NCBI GenBank assembly: GCA_020058285.1
Contig: JAGVEL010000009.1
Location: 1-48,092, forward strand
DNA length: 48,092 nt
DNA from: Candidatus Omnitrophota bacterium
GTDB lineage: Bacteria; Omnitrophota; Gorgyraeia; JAHJTE01
Direction: 5' to 3'
The number at the start of each line of letters is the position of its first letter. Within the stretch, counting starts at the first letter, position 1. Positions 1 to 7,945 of the stretch are shown here, piece after piece. The notes beneath the pieces were generated by a model. It was not told the origin of the DNA. It was given only the letters and a program-made list of their open reading frames with translations, and made no database searches. A program made the translations under genes and the position numbers.

Positions 1-192
1 ACCGAATTAAAGGCTAATTCCGGCACTCAATTTGACCCTAAAATAGTGCCGGTTTTTATTGAATTGATTAACAAGGAAAAATATATTTAAATAAGTTTCC
101 CTTCAATTGACAGGGTAATTAAATTATGTTAATATTAAAAAACTTATAACCTTGTCAATATTAACCAATTGCAATTATCAAAGGAAGGGAAA

Positions 193-378
193 ATGAAATA
201 TAAATGCCAGATTTGCGACCGCGAAATTGATGATTTTGTTGCTTTGTCTCACATAAAGACCGAAGAATATTTAATGAAGTTGATCCTTAAGGATCATCCA
301 GAATGGCATGAAAAAAACCCTACTTGTTTGAAATGCATTACTTATTATAGAAAGCTGATTAACGACAGCGAAGTTTAA
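193..378 (+). CDS. small CxxC...CxxC putative zinc-binding protein
   Basis: ORF 169-378; ATG at 193 follows an AAGGAAGGG SD-like sequence; motifs CQIC and CLKC. Confidence 0.6.
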   Translation: MKYKCQICDREIDDFVALSHIKTEEYLMKLILKDHPEWHEKNPTCLKCITYYRKLINDSEV

Positions 379-454
379 GTAACCTTGTAAGTAAACAGAA
401 TTTCGGGTATACTTTAAGAAGCCGATAAAGGTAAACCTAGAGAAATCTAGGGAC

Positions 455-496
455 CCAGGCAAAGTTTTAAGTGTTTTTGTCTTAAACTTCGTCTGG
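455..496. repeat. palindromic element copy 1 (inverted orientation), inside riboswitch
   Basis: CCAG...CTGG hairpin with AAGTTTTAAG/CTTAAACTT arms; reverse complement aligns with 497-537. Confidence 0.55.
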
Positions 497-537
497 CCCG
501 GCGAAGTCAAACACGATAAGTATTTTACGAAGCCGGG
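497..537. repeat. 41-bp palindromic element copy 2, inside riboswitch
   Basis: CCCGGCGAAGTCAAACACGATAAGTATTTTACGAAGCCGGG; aligns without gaps to 724-764. Confidence 0.7.
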
Positions 538-659
538 GCAAAGCCGCAAACCTGTAGCTGCGAGGCCCGAAATCCCGATTTTATCGGGAGAAGGCATGCA
601 GTATGGTGGTTGGGCTGCCGAATGGCGAAACGCTCGCCTTTATCGGCTTTCTTATTTAG

Positions 660-687
660 ACGCTCAAGATGCTTTGAGCGTTTTTTT
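660..687 (+). terminator. Rho-independent terminator
   Basis: ACGCTCAA-GATGCT-TTGAGCGT stem-loop followed by a T-tract. Confidence 0.88.
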
Positions 688-723
688 ATTCGCCCAAAAC
701 ATCTAAATTCTGTCAGCGAATAA

Positions 724-764
724 CCCGCCGAAGCTAAACGCGAAAGCAATTTAGCGAAGGCGGG
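724..764. repeat. 41-bp palindromic element copy 3
   Basis: CCCGCCGAAGCTAAACGCGAAAGCAATTTAGCGAAGGCGGG; same nested-stem layout as 497-537. Confidence 0.7.
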
Positions 765-831
765 TAATTCAGTGGTTAATTTTCAATTGTATATTGCCAA
801 GATTAATTACAGATGGTAGAATGACTTCACT

Positions 832-2226
832 ATGAGCAAATACGATGTGGCAATAATTGGTTCAGGTCCAGCAGGTTATGTTGCCGGCATAAGACTAAGC
901 CAATTAGGTAAAACTGTTTGCGTCCTGGAGACGTCCCAAGAGCGCTTAGGCGGCGTTTGCCTTAACGAAGGCTGCATTCCTACCAAATCTTTAATCAATA
1001 CTGCTGAGATTGTTGATATTGCGAAAGCTTCTGGAAAATCAGGCCTTGATTTAGAACTGAAATCCCTGGATTTTAATAAAATGGTTGCTGCTGCCCTTGG
1101 AAATAGTGCTAAGTTGCGTAGCGGTATAAGCTTTTTATTCAAAAAAAATAAAATTGACCTGATTATTGGTCAGGCTAGTTTTAAATCAGCAAAAACCTTA
1201 AATGTCATTAGCGACGGAAAGAATCAGGAGATTTGCGCTGACTATTTTTTAATTGCAACTGGTTCGCGGCCTAAAGTATTAACTGGTTTAGAGCCGGATG
1301 GAAAGAGGGTTCTAATCAGCCCGGATATTTTTAAGCTCAAAATTCTACCTAAAAATATACTTATAATCGGCGCTGGCGCTATTGGCGTTGAATTTGGCTG
1401 GTTATTTCAGACATTAGGCTCAAAAGTTACGCTTGTAGAAGTTACTAATCAAGTTTTGCCACTTGAAGATGCTGATATTGCTTTAGAAATTACTAAGTAC
1501 CTTAAAAAAAGAGGCGTGCAGATTTATACAGAAAGCAAAGTTGCTAAACTTGAGAAAAATGAAGATATCTGTAAGGTAGAAATAAAAACCGCAAATTCAG
1601 ATATAAAAAGAGAATTTGATTATTGTTTACTTTGTGTTGGACGAAGCGCTAATATAGAGAATCTTGGCTTAGAGCAACTTGGCGTTGAAATGGATAAGGG
1701 TTTTATTAAGGTTAATTCTCATATGCAGACAAGCCAGTCTCATATTTATGCAGCTGGGGATTGTATTAATTCACCAATGCTCGCCCATGTTGCTTCAGCT
1801 GAAGGCATAGTCGCGGCAGAGGCAATTTGCGGTAAAAATCCCCAAGCCTTGAATTATGATAATATACCTTCTGCGGTTTATTCAGCGTTTCAAGTCGGAA
1901 GAGTAGGCTTGACTGAAAAGGCAGCCAGGGAAAAGGGATTAGATATAGCTATTAGTAAGCATTTCTTCAAAGCCTGCGGCAAAGCAGTGCTTTTAGGTAA
2001 AGACGAAGGATTTGTTAAGATTATTGCAGAGAGAAATATTGGCCAGATTATCGGCGTTCATATTGTCGGGCCTGAAGCAAGTGAATTAATCCACGAGTTT
2101 GTGATTGCCAAGAACAATAATTTAAAAATTCAGGATATTGCTAACACAATTCATTCCCACCCAACACTTTCCGAAATAGCTGTTGATGCAGCAAAAGCAG
2201 TATTTGATAAACCGATTCATGGATAA
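832..2226 (+). CDS. lpdA: dihydrolipoyl dehydrogenase
   Basis: FAD GxGxxG N-terminus, GGVCLNEGCIPTKSL redox-active disulfide, C-terminal HSHPTLSE. Confidence 0.95.
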   Translation: MSKYDVAIIGSGPAGYVAGIRLSQLGKTVCVLETSQERLGGVCLNEGCIPTKSLINTAEIVDIAKASGKSGLDLELKSLDFNKMVAAALGNSAKLRSGISFLFKKNKIDLIIGQASFKSAKTLNVISDGKNQEICADYFLIATGSRPKVLTGLEPDGKRVLISPDIFKLKILPKNILIIGAGAIGVEFGWLFQTLGSKVTLVEVTNQVLPLEDADIALEITKYLKKRGVQIYTESKVAKLEKNEDICKVEIKTANSDIKREFDYCLLCVGRSANIENLGLEQLGVEMDKGFIKVNSHMQTSQSHIYAAGDCINSPMLAHVASAEGIVAAEAICGKNPQALNYDNIPSAVYSAFQVGRVGLTEKAAREKGLDIAISKHFFKACGKAVLLGKDEGFVKIIAERNIGQIIGVHIVGPEASELIHEFVIAKNNNLKIQDIANTIHSHPTLSEIAVDAAKAVFDKPIHG

Positions 2227-3094
2227 TCTACGTCCCGCTTGGTTAAAGACTAAGTTTCCACCAAATAGCACTTTTAATAGAATAAAACAGCTGAATAAGA
2301 AGTTAAATTTAAACACAGTTTGCGAACAGGCTGCTTGTCCGAATCTGGGCACTTGTTGGTTGCAATCAGACCTTACCTATATATTATTAGGTAAGGACTG
2401 CACGCGCAGCTGCAAATTCTGCAATGTCAGAAAAAACGCCCCCCAACAGCTAGATGATAAAGAGCCAGAGGCAATAGCCAGGGCAATTAAAGAACTTGGT
2501 ACTGATTTTGTGGTCTTAACCTCAGTTACCCGTGATGATCTGACGGATAAAGGCTTGGAGGCTTTTTTAAAGACAATAAACTCAATAAACCAGCAATGTC
2601 CGCATACAAATATTGAAATTTTAATCCCTGATTTTGGCAACGTAGATGAATTATTGAAACGCATTGCCAATTCTAATGTTGCAGTCATCGGCCATAATAT
2701 TGAGACTGTAAAAAAACTTTATCCGCAAATAAGGCCGGATTCGGATTACGAACGCTCTTTAGAAGTACTTAGCTCTATAAAGAAGTATAATCCGGCAATG
2801 CTTACAAAAAGTGCGATTTTACTTGGTTTCGGGGAAGATGAGCTAGATTTAACCCAAACTATTGAAGATTTAAACAAAGCCAGGGCAGATATACTTTACT
2901 TAGGCCAATACTTATCGCCCTCAAAAGATCATTGGCCGGTTAAAAAATTCTATACGCCTGATGATTTCGTCAGAATTAGAGACTTTGCTTTAACTTTAGG
3001 ATTTAGAACTGTAGTTTCCGAACCTTTAGCCAGGAGCTCCTGGCAAGCTAAGAAAGCATTCGAAGAGGCGCTATGGACGTGTATAAAACAATAA
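2219..3094 (+). CDS. lipA: lipoyl synthase (radical SAM)
   Basis: CEQAACPNLGTCW and CTRSCKFCNV cysteine motifs; ATG 2219 overlaps the lpdA stop. Confidence 0.92.
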   Translation: MDNLRPAWLKTKFPPNSTFNRIKQLNKKLNLNTVCEQAACPNLGTCWLQSDLTYILLGKDCTRSCKFCNVRKNAPQQLDDKEPEAIARAIKELGTDFVVLTSVTRDDLTDKGLEAFLKTINSINQQCPHTNIEILIPDFGNVDELLKRIANSNVAVIGHNIETVKKLYPQIRPDSDYERSLEVLSSIKKYNPAMLTKSAILLGFGEDELDLTQTIEDLNKARADILYLGQYLSPSKDHWPVKKFYTPDDFVRIRDFALTLGFRTVVSEPLARSSWQAKKAFEEALWTCIKQ

Positions 3095-3648
3095 TTTCTC
3101 GTCGGACAATAAGAAAATTTAAGCAAAAGCCCATTCCAGAGAAGCTTCTGAATAGGATTTTAGAAAGCGCCAGGCTTGGTGCCAGTGCAGGTAATTTGCA
3201 GCCTTGCGAATTTATTGTGGTTAATGAACTAAAGGCAAAAGAAGCTTTATTTCCTGCCTTAAAGTGGGCTTTTTCTATTGCTCCTAGGGGCAACCCGGAA
3301 AAAGACGAAAGGCCGGTTACCTATATTATAACTATTGTTAATACTAAGATAAGTCCGTCCTGGGGCTTGGTAGATGCTAGTATTGCTATGGAAAATATGA
3401 TTCTTACTGCCTGGAGCGAGGGTGTTGCTTCTTGCTGGCTGGGTGCGATTGATAAAGAAAATATCAGGCAAATTTTTCACATTCCCCAGAACTATAATAT
3501 TGAGTTTGTGCTTGCCTTGGGTTATCCTAAGGAGAAATCCGTGGTAGAAGATTACAAGGGAGATGTTAAGTATTGGAAGGATACTAAAGGCAAATATCAC
3601 ATTCCCAAGCGAGCCCTCCGAGATATAGTCCACTTCGATATTTATTAA
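3073..3648 (+). CDS. nitroreductase family protein
   Basis: SRRTIRKFKQKPIPEKLLNRILESARLGASAGNLQPCEFIVV signature. Confidence 0.9.
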   Translation: MDVYKTIISRRTIRKFKQKPIPEKLLNRILESARLGASAGNLQPCEFIVVNELKAKEALFPALKWAFSIAPRGNPEKDERPVTYIITIVNTKISPSWGLVDASIAMENMILTAWSEGVASCWLGAIDKENIRQIFHIPQNYNIEFVLALGYPKEKSVVEDYKGDVKYWKDTKGKYHIPKRALRDIVHFDIY

Positions 3649-3709
3649 ATTTCCATTATTTCTATTACAATAAATTAACAAATATGTTAACAAAAGATAA
3701 TATAACCTC

Positions 3710-3738
3710 TTGACAAACTAACTTAAATCTAGTATGCT
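3710..3738 (+). promoter_or_regulatory. sigma70-type promoter for AbiE-like operon
   Basis: TTGACA-17 bp-TATGCT. Confidence 0.65.
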
Positions 3739-3780
3739 TATTTCTGTAGATAATCATTTTTGATTATATAAGGAAATACA

Positions 3781-4416
3781 ATGAATTATACAGATTTTCG
3801 TAATAAATTCCAGCATTTGCCTATTATTGCCAGTAAAGATGTGGTTAGGCTTGAAAAAGGCAAACAGGCTATGCGCAATCAGTTTAATCGCTGGCAGAAT
3901 AAAGGCTTGCTTATTCAATTAAAACGCGGTTTATATGCGCTTAATGAAAATGACCGAAAAGTAGGCCTGAATTTTCATTCTATTGCTAATAATCTGTATG
4001 CTCCTTCGTATATCAGTTTAGAGACAGCATTAAATTTTTATGGCCTTATTCCGGAAAGGACAGTTGACTTGACCTCTGTAACTACTAAAAAAACCGCAAT
4101 TTTTAAAAATAAATTAGGAACTTTTATCTACCAGCATATTAAGCCCGGCGTGTTTAGGGGTTTTAAGGAGGTTAAGGATAATTCCGGTTATTCATTTTTT
4201 ATCGCTGAGCCTGAAAAAGCGGTTGTTGATTTTCTTTATTTGAACTTGAGCAAATTTAAAACAGAAGACCAGGATATTTTCGAAATCTCTTATCGTTTTC
4301 AAAATGTTGAAGGGTTGAAGGCCTTGAGGATTTTAGAGCAAGCTGATTTGTTTAACAACTCAAAACTTGTAAAGGTATGCCAGAATTTCTGCAAATTTAT
4401 TAAGGAAGGTGCATAA
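3781..4416 (+). CDS. AbiEi-type antitoxin / transcriptional regulator
   Basis: N-terminal winged-helix (LKRGLYALN), YISLETALNFYGLIPE motif; adjacent AbiEii-type gene. Confidence 0.85.
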   Translation: MNYTDFRNKFQHLPIIASKDVVRLEKGKQAMRNQFNRWQNKGLLIQLKRGLYALNENDRKVGLNFHSIANNLYAPSYISLETALNFYGLIPERTVDLTSVTTKKTAIFKNKLGTFIYQHIKPGVFRGFKEVKDNSGYSFFIAEPEKAVVDFLYLNLSKFKTEDQDIFEISYRFQNVEGLKALRILEQADLFNNSKLVKVCQNFCKFIKEGA

Positions 4417-4417
4417 A

Positions 4418-5218
4418 ATGATTGAAGTTTTTAAGCAACAGTTTACGCCAAATATGCCAACAGAGGAGAAGATTAATAAGGTACGCGAGCTTCTGCAGAT
4501 TATGGCTTTAAAAATTATCTATGATAAAGATTATTTTAATAATCTCGCTTTTGTTGGAGGCACTGCCTTAAGGTTTTTATATAATTTAAGGCGTTTTTCT
4601 GAAGATCTTGATTTTTCACTCATTTATAAAAATAACTATAATTTTAAGAAAATTAATTCTGAGATTATTGATGGGTTTAGCGGTTTTGGCCTAGACATAG
4701 AAACAAAACCCAATGATCAGAAAAATGTCCACAGTACAATGATGAAATTCAAAGGTTTATTAAAGGCGCTTGAGCTTTCTAATTTAGGGGAACAAAAGCT
4801 TTCTATTAAACTCGAGATAGATACAAATCCGCCAGAAGGCTGGAATACTGAAACTAGCATCGTTAATAAGACATATCTTTTGAATATTGTTCACTTTGAT
4901 TTGCACTCTTCTTTTGCTACCAAATTACATGCATGTTTTTATCGTAAGTTTGTTAAGGGTAGGGATTTTTATGACCTCATTTGGTATCTGGGCAAAAAAA
5001 TCAGTCCAAATTTTGTATTATTAAATAATGCCATTACGCAAACCGAGGGCAAAAATCCCGGCATAGATGAAGATAACTTTAAAAGTTTCCTCTTGGAAAA
5101 TTTGAAGCAAATTGACCTTAGTAAAGCAAAGAGTGATGTTGAAAGGTTTTTGGAGGATAAAAGCGAGCTTAAATTTTTTAATTTTGAGGCAATCAAAAAT
5201 TCAATTGAATCATCTTAA
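4418..5218 (+). CDS. AbiEii/AbiGii-type nucleotidyltransferase toxin
   Basis: FVGGTALRFLYNLRRFSEDLDFSL and KGRDFYDLIW motifs; ATG 4418 likely start. Confidence 0.88.
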   Translation: MIEVFKQQFTPNMPTEEKINKVRELLQIMALKIIYDKDYFNNLAFVGGTALRFLYNLRRFSEDLDFSLIYKNNYNFKKINSEIIDGFSGFGLDIETKPNDQKNVHSTMMKFKGLLKALELSNLGEQKLSIKLEIDTNPPEGWNTETSIVNKTYLLNIVHFDLHSSFATKLHACFYRKFVKGRDFYDLIWYLGKKISPNFVLLNNAITQTEGKNPGIDEDNFKSFLLENLKQIDLSKAKSDVERFLEDKSELKFFNFEAIKNSIESS

Positions 5219-5230
5219 GGGGAGATTAAA

Positions 5231-5527
5231 ATGGATAAAAAGACATTAGAAAAAAAACTACACAAACAGCTTAAGGAATGGCAGCCAATCATTGAACAAT
5301 TCAAAGCCCAGGCAATTAAAACCTCTGATGAGGTGAGGGAGGCATTTTTGGCACTCTTGGATGATTATAAAGCAAAGGAAAAGGAATTGTTGGATAAATT
5401 AGAGGTTATTAAGCATGAATCCGAAGGGGCGTTTAAAGACTTACAAGTAGGTTTAAAAAAAGTTTCAAAGGACATGGCTAAGACGTTTGAAAAAATGAGT
5501 TCACACTTTAGTAATAAGGTTACATAA
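5231..5527 (+). CDS. coiled-coil protein, sll1863-stress-protein-like
   Basis: KKLHKQLKEWQPIIEQFKAQA heptad-rich; starts 12 nt after AbiEii stop. Confidence 0.6.
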   Translation: MDKKTLEKKLHKQLKEWQPIIEQFKAQAIKTSDEVREAFLALLDDYKAKEKELLDKLEVIKHESEGAFKDLQVGLKKVSKDMAKTFEKMSSHFSNKVT

Positions 5528-5605
5528 TGTATGACAACCGTATGACATTTGTCATAGAGTAGACAGTTTATGGCATCCGAGATCAGCGCGGTTTCGAGAA
5601 TGAAC

Positions 5606-5634
5606 TTGACAAATTATGCCCAATAAGTTATACT
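5606..5634 (+). promoter_or_regulatory. sigma70-type promoter
   Basis: TTGACA-17 bp-TATACT upstream of 5680 ORF. Confidence 0.65.
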
Positions 5635-5679
5635 TAAATAGGTAAAAACATATAATTATGCTTAATAATAATAAAAATA

Positions 5680-6963
5680 ATGAGCAAAAATGAGCTTTTG
5701 AAGATTCTTCAAGACTGGAACTTCTGGGAAAGCGCTCCTCAAACTGGAATACTGCGCCCGGAATATACCGGCCACATTCGTTCTTGCCTTAATGAAGGGC
5801 AGGTAGTGGTGATTACCGGCCCAAGGCGAAGCGGTAAGTCGTATCTCATGCGTCAGGCAGCCAGCGAGCTGATTGCCGCGGGAAAAGAGCGCAAAGAGAT
5901 ATTTTTTGTTAATTTTGAGGATCCCCGCTTTGTCCGACTGGACACGCAGCTGCTTGATGAGCTTTTTTCCGCCTATAACGAATTTTTAGCGCCTAAAGGT
6001 GCTCCGGTGCTTTTTCTTGATGAAGTTCAGGAAGTAGAGGGATGGGAGCGCTGGGTGCGTTCTTTTCATGAGCTGCGCAAGGGGAAGATTTGTATCTCCG
6101 GCTCTAATGCCAAATTGTTGAGCCGGGAGCTAGGAACTATGCTTAGCGGCAGGCACCTTGACGTGTCGGTATCGCCGCTTTCCTGGGATGAATTCTTGTT
6201 ATTTAAAGGCAGGGATGCCACGGCTGAGCCGCTTTTGAGAGAGTATCTTGAATTCGGTGGGTTCCCTGAGGTGGTATTATCCGGGCGCAAACAGGAATTG
6301 CTTCTTACGTATTTTGAAGATATCTTGACTAAGGATTTGATCCGTCGTTTTCGCGTGCGCAAGGCTGAGCAGATGAAATCGCTTGCCAAATATTATTTCA
6401 GCAATATTGCCGCGCTTGCTACATTCAATTCTTTGGAAAAATCCCTTGGAATCAACGCCGCTACGATTGAGAAATTCTCCGGTTATTTTGAGGATGCGTA
6501 TCTTTTATCATTCGTGAAGCGTTTTTCCTGGAAAGTCCGCGAGCAGGAAAAGAGCCCGCGTAAAGTCTATAGCGTAGATACCGGTCTTGCCAATGCCGTG
6601 GGATTTCGCTTTAGCCAAAATAGCGGAGCGCTGGCTGAGAACCTGGTTTTTAGCCAGTTAAAACGCCGCCAGGCGGCTGATGCTTCTTTAGAGATTTATT
6701 ACTGGAAGGACGCCCAACACAGAGAAACCGATTTTGTGATTAAGCAAGGCAAAACCGCGATTCAGGCAATTCAGGTATGTTGGGATCTGCGGGATGAGCG
6801 CGTGCGTCAGCGCGAAATTAAATCTCTGCGCCTTGCCATGGATGATTTAGGGCTAAAAAATGGGCTGGTTATTACTGATGAGCATGAAGAAGAGCTGGTA
6901 GCCGCAGGTAAGACTATACGATTCATCTCACTTATGAACTTTTTGCGGGGAGTGGGGATATGA
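5680..6963 (+). CDS. ATP-binding protein, AAA_14/DUF4143 type
   Basis: GPRRSGKSYLMRQ Walker A, LFLDEVQEVEGWERWVRSFHE Walker B, C-terminal DUF4143-like region. Confidence 0.88.
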   Translation: MSKNELLKILQDWNFWESAPQTGILRPEYTGHIRSCLNEGQVVVITGPRRSGKSYLMRQAASELIAAGKERKEIFFVNFEDPRFVRLDTQLLDELFSAYNEFLAPKGAPVLFLDEVQEVEGWERWVRSFHELRKGKICISGSNAKLLSRELGTMLSGRHLDVSVSPLSWDEFLLFKGRDATAEPLLREYLEFGGFPEVVLSGRKQELLLTYFEDILTKDLIRRFRVRKAEQMKSLAKYYFSNIAALATFNSLEKSLGINAATIEKFSGYFEDAYLLSFVKRFSWKVREQEKSPRKVYSVDTGLANAVGFRFSQNSGALAENLVFSQLKRRQAADASLEIYYWKDAQHRETDFVIKQGKTAIQAIQVCWDLRDERVRQREIKSLRLAMDDLGLKNGLVITDEHEEELVAAGKTIRFISLMNFLRGVGI

Positions 6964-7014
6964 AACATAAGTAACATTAAGTAACCTTTAGCGTTATAAA
7001 TCCAGTTGAGTATT

Positions 7015-7365
7015 ATGTCAAATCTTAGTGTAGAGGATTTAAAAAAAGACGTCAAAGTAATATTCTACAAAAGCAGCGGGCCGGGCGGTCAAAGAAAGAA
7101 TAAGAGAGAGACAGCAGTCCGGCTTCATCATATTCCTACGGGCGTTACTGCTATCGCCACAGAGCATCGCTACCAATCAGCTAATTTAGAGTTAGCTTTT
7201 AATCGCTTAAGGGAGAAGTTAAGACAATTAAACAAGAAGCGCAAGCGACGCATTCCCACCTCAACAAAAATTTCAGCAATAGAGACGAGATTGCAACATA
7301 AAAAGCTCCATTCCCAAAGAAAATCCCTCAGAAGAAAAGTCGATCCCTCAGAAGAAATATTCTAA
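7015..7365 (+). CDS. peptide chain release factor-like protein (RF-1 domain)
   Basis: SSGPGGQRKNKRETAVRLHHIPTGV GGQ motif, basic C-terminus. Confidence 0.88.
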   Translation: MSNLSVEDLKKDVKVIFYKSSGPGGQRKNKRETAVRLHHIPTGVTAIATEHRYQSANLELAFNRLREKLRQLNKKRKRRIPTSTKISAIETRLQHKKLHSQRKSLRRKVDPSEEIF

Positions 7366-7639
7366 AAGGCCTAAAGTTTCCTTAAATCTACTATGGTGTT
7401 TTTTAAAATATTTGTTTATTTCCGCCCGCATTTTATTATAACTTATTGTAAATAAATAGGTTATAATCTTAGTTATTTTGAAGGCCACTGGCAGTTTTCC
7501 ATACGACGTTTAATTTAATAAACAACCTGCCAATTATCCATCTAATTTTTAAAATATTTCCAAAAAACCTCTAGTTCTAAACACTTGAAAATAAATATGT
7601 TACAGTTAATTAATTAAATTTCTAGCTTATTTTGAATGA

Positions 7640-7662
7640 TGGCATAGAAAATGCTTATATTA
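7640..7662 (+). promoter_or_regulatory. sigma54-type (-24/-12) promoter
   Basis: TGGCATAGAAAATGCTTATATTA; GG-GC spacing matches TGGCAYRN4TTGCW; exact copy at 29560. Confidence 0.8.
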
Positions 7663-7717
7663 GTTATATATAGACATAGTAGGTAATACTAGGACATACC
7701 AGGACAAAATATAACAA

Positions 7718-7945
7718 ATGGAGGGTATCTTGAACAATCACAGGATGACAATAACCGATGTCGCGGAGCGAATTGGCGTCACTCCCAAGACTATTGTCCG
7801 CTGGGAGAAGTCAAAAAAGGTCACCGTGCCTAAACGAGATTGGCGCGGTTGGCGGGTTTACGACAAAAATGACTTAAAGAGATTAAAGGACTTTAAAGAA
7901 ACGATAATTTATTTCGAGGAGGATGGCAATGGACAAGATAGTTAG
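7718..7945 (+). CDS. MerR-like HTH DNA-binding protein
   Basis: MTITDVAERIGVTPKTIVRWEKSKKVTVPKRDWRGWRVYDKNDLKRL; alternative TTG start at 7730 after GGAGGG. Confidence 0.8.
   Translation: MEGILNNHRMTITDVAERIGVTPKTIVRWEKSKKVTVPKRDWRGWRVYDKNDLKRLKDFKETIIYFEEDGNGQDS

Larger units (their letters stand above)
402..690 (+). promoter_or_regulatory. c-di-GMP-I (GEMM-I) riboswitch-like leader with expression platform, aptamer interrupted by 83 nt
   Basis: GATAAAGGTAAACC-TAGA-GAAA-TCTA-GGGAC (424-454), then GCAAAGCC (538-545), CCTGTAG (551-557) and TATGG (602-606) as tetraloop-receptor strands, CTGC/GCAG helix, GGGCTGCCGAAT (612-623); terminator downstream. Confidence 0.75.

Noticed and set aside
402-690. 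RNase P RNA, tmRNA, 6S or cobalamin riboswitch as alternative identity for the structured leader
   Set aside because: Conserved cores of those RNAs are absent, while the ordered GEMM-I elements are present
271-749. minus-strand ORFs of 108 and 74 aa
   Set aside because: They are antisense to the riboswitch/terminator region; their composition follows the hairpins and no family is recognisable
5570-5590. sigma54 promoter TGGCATCCGAGATCAGC
   Set aside because: Wrong -24/-12 spacing; a good sigma70 promoter lies nearby at 5606
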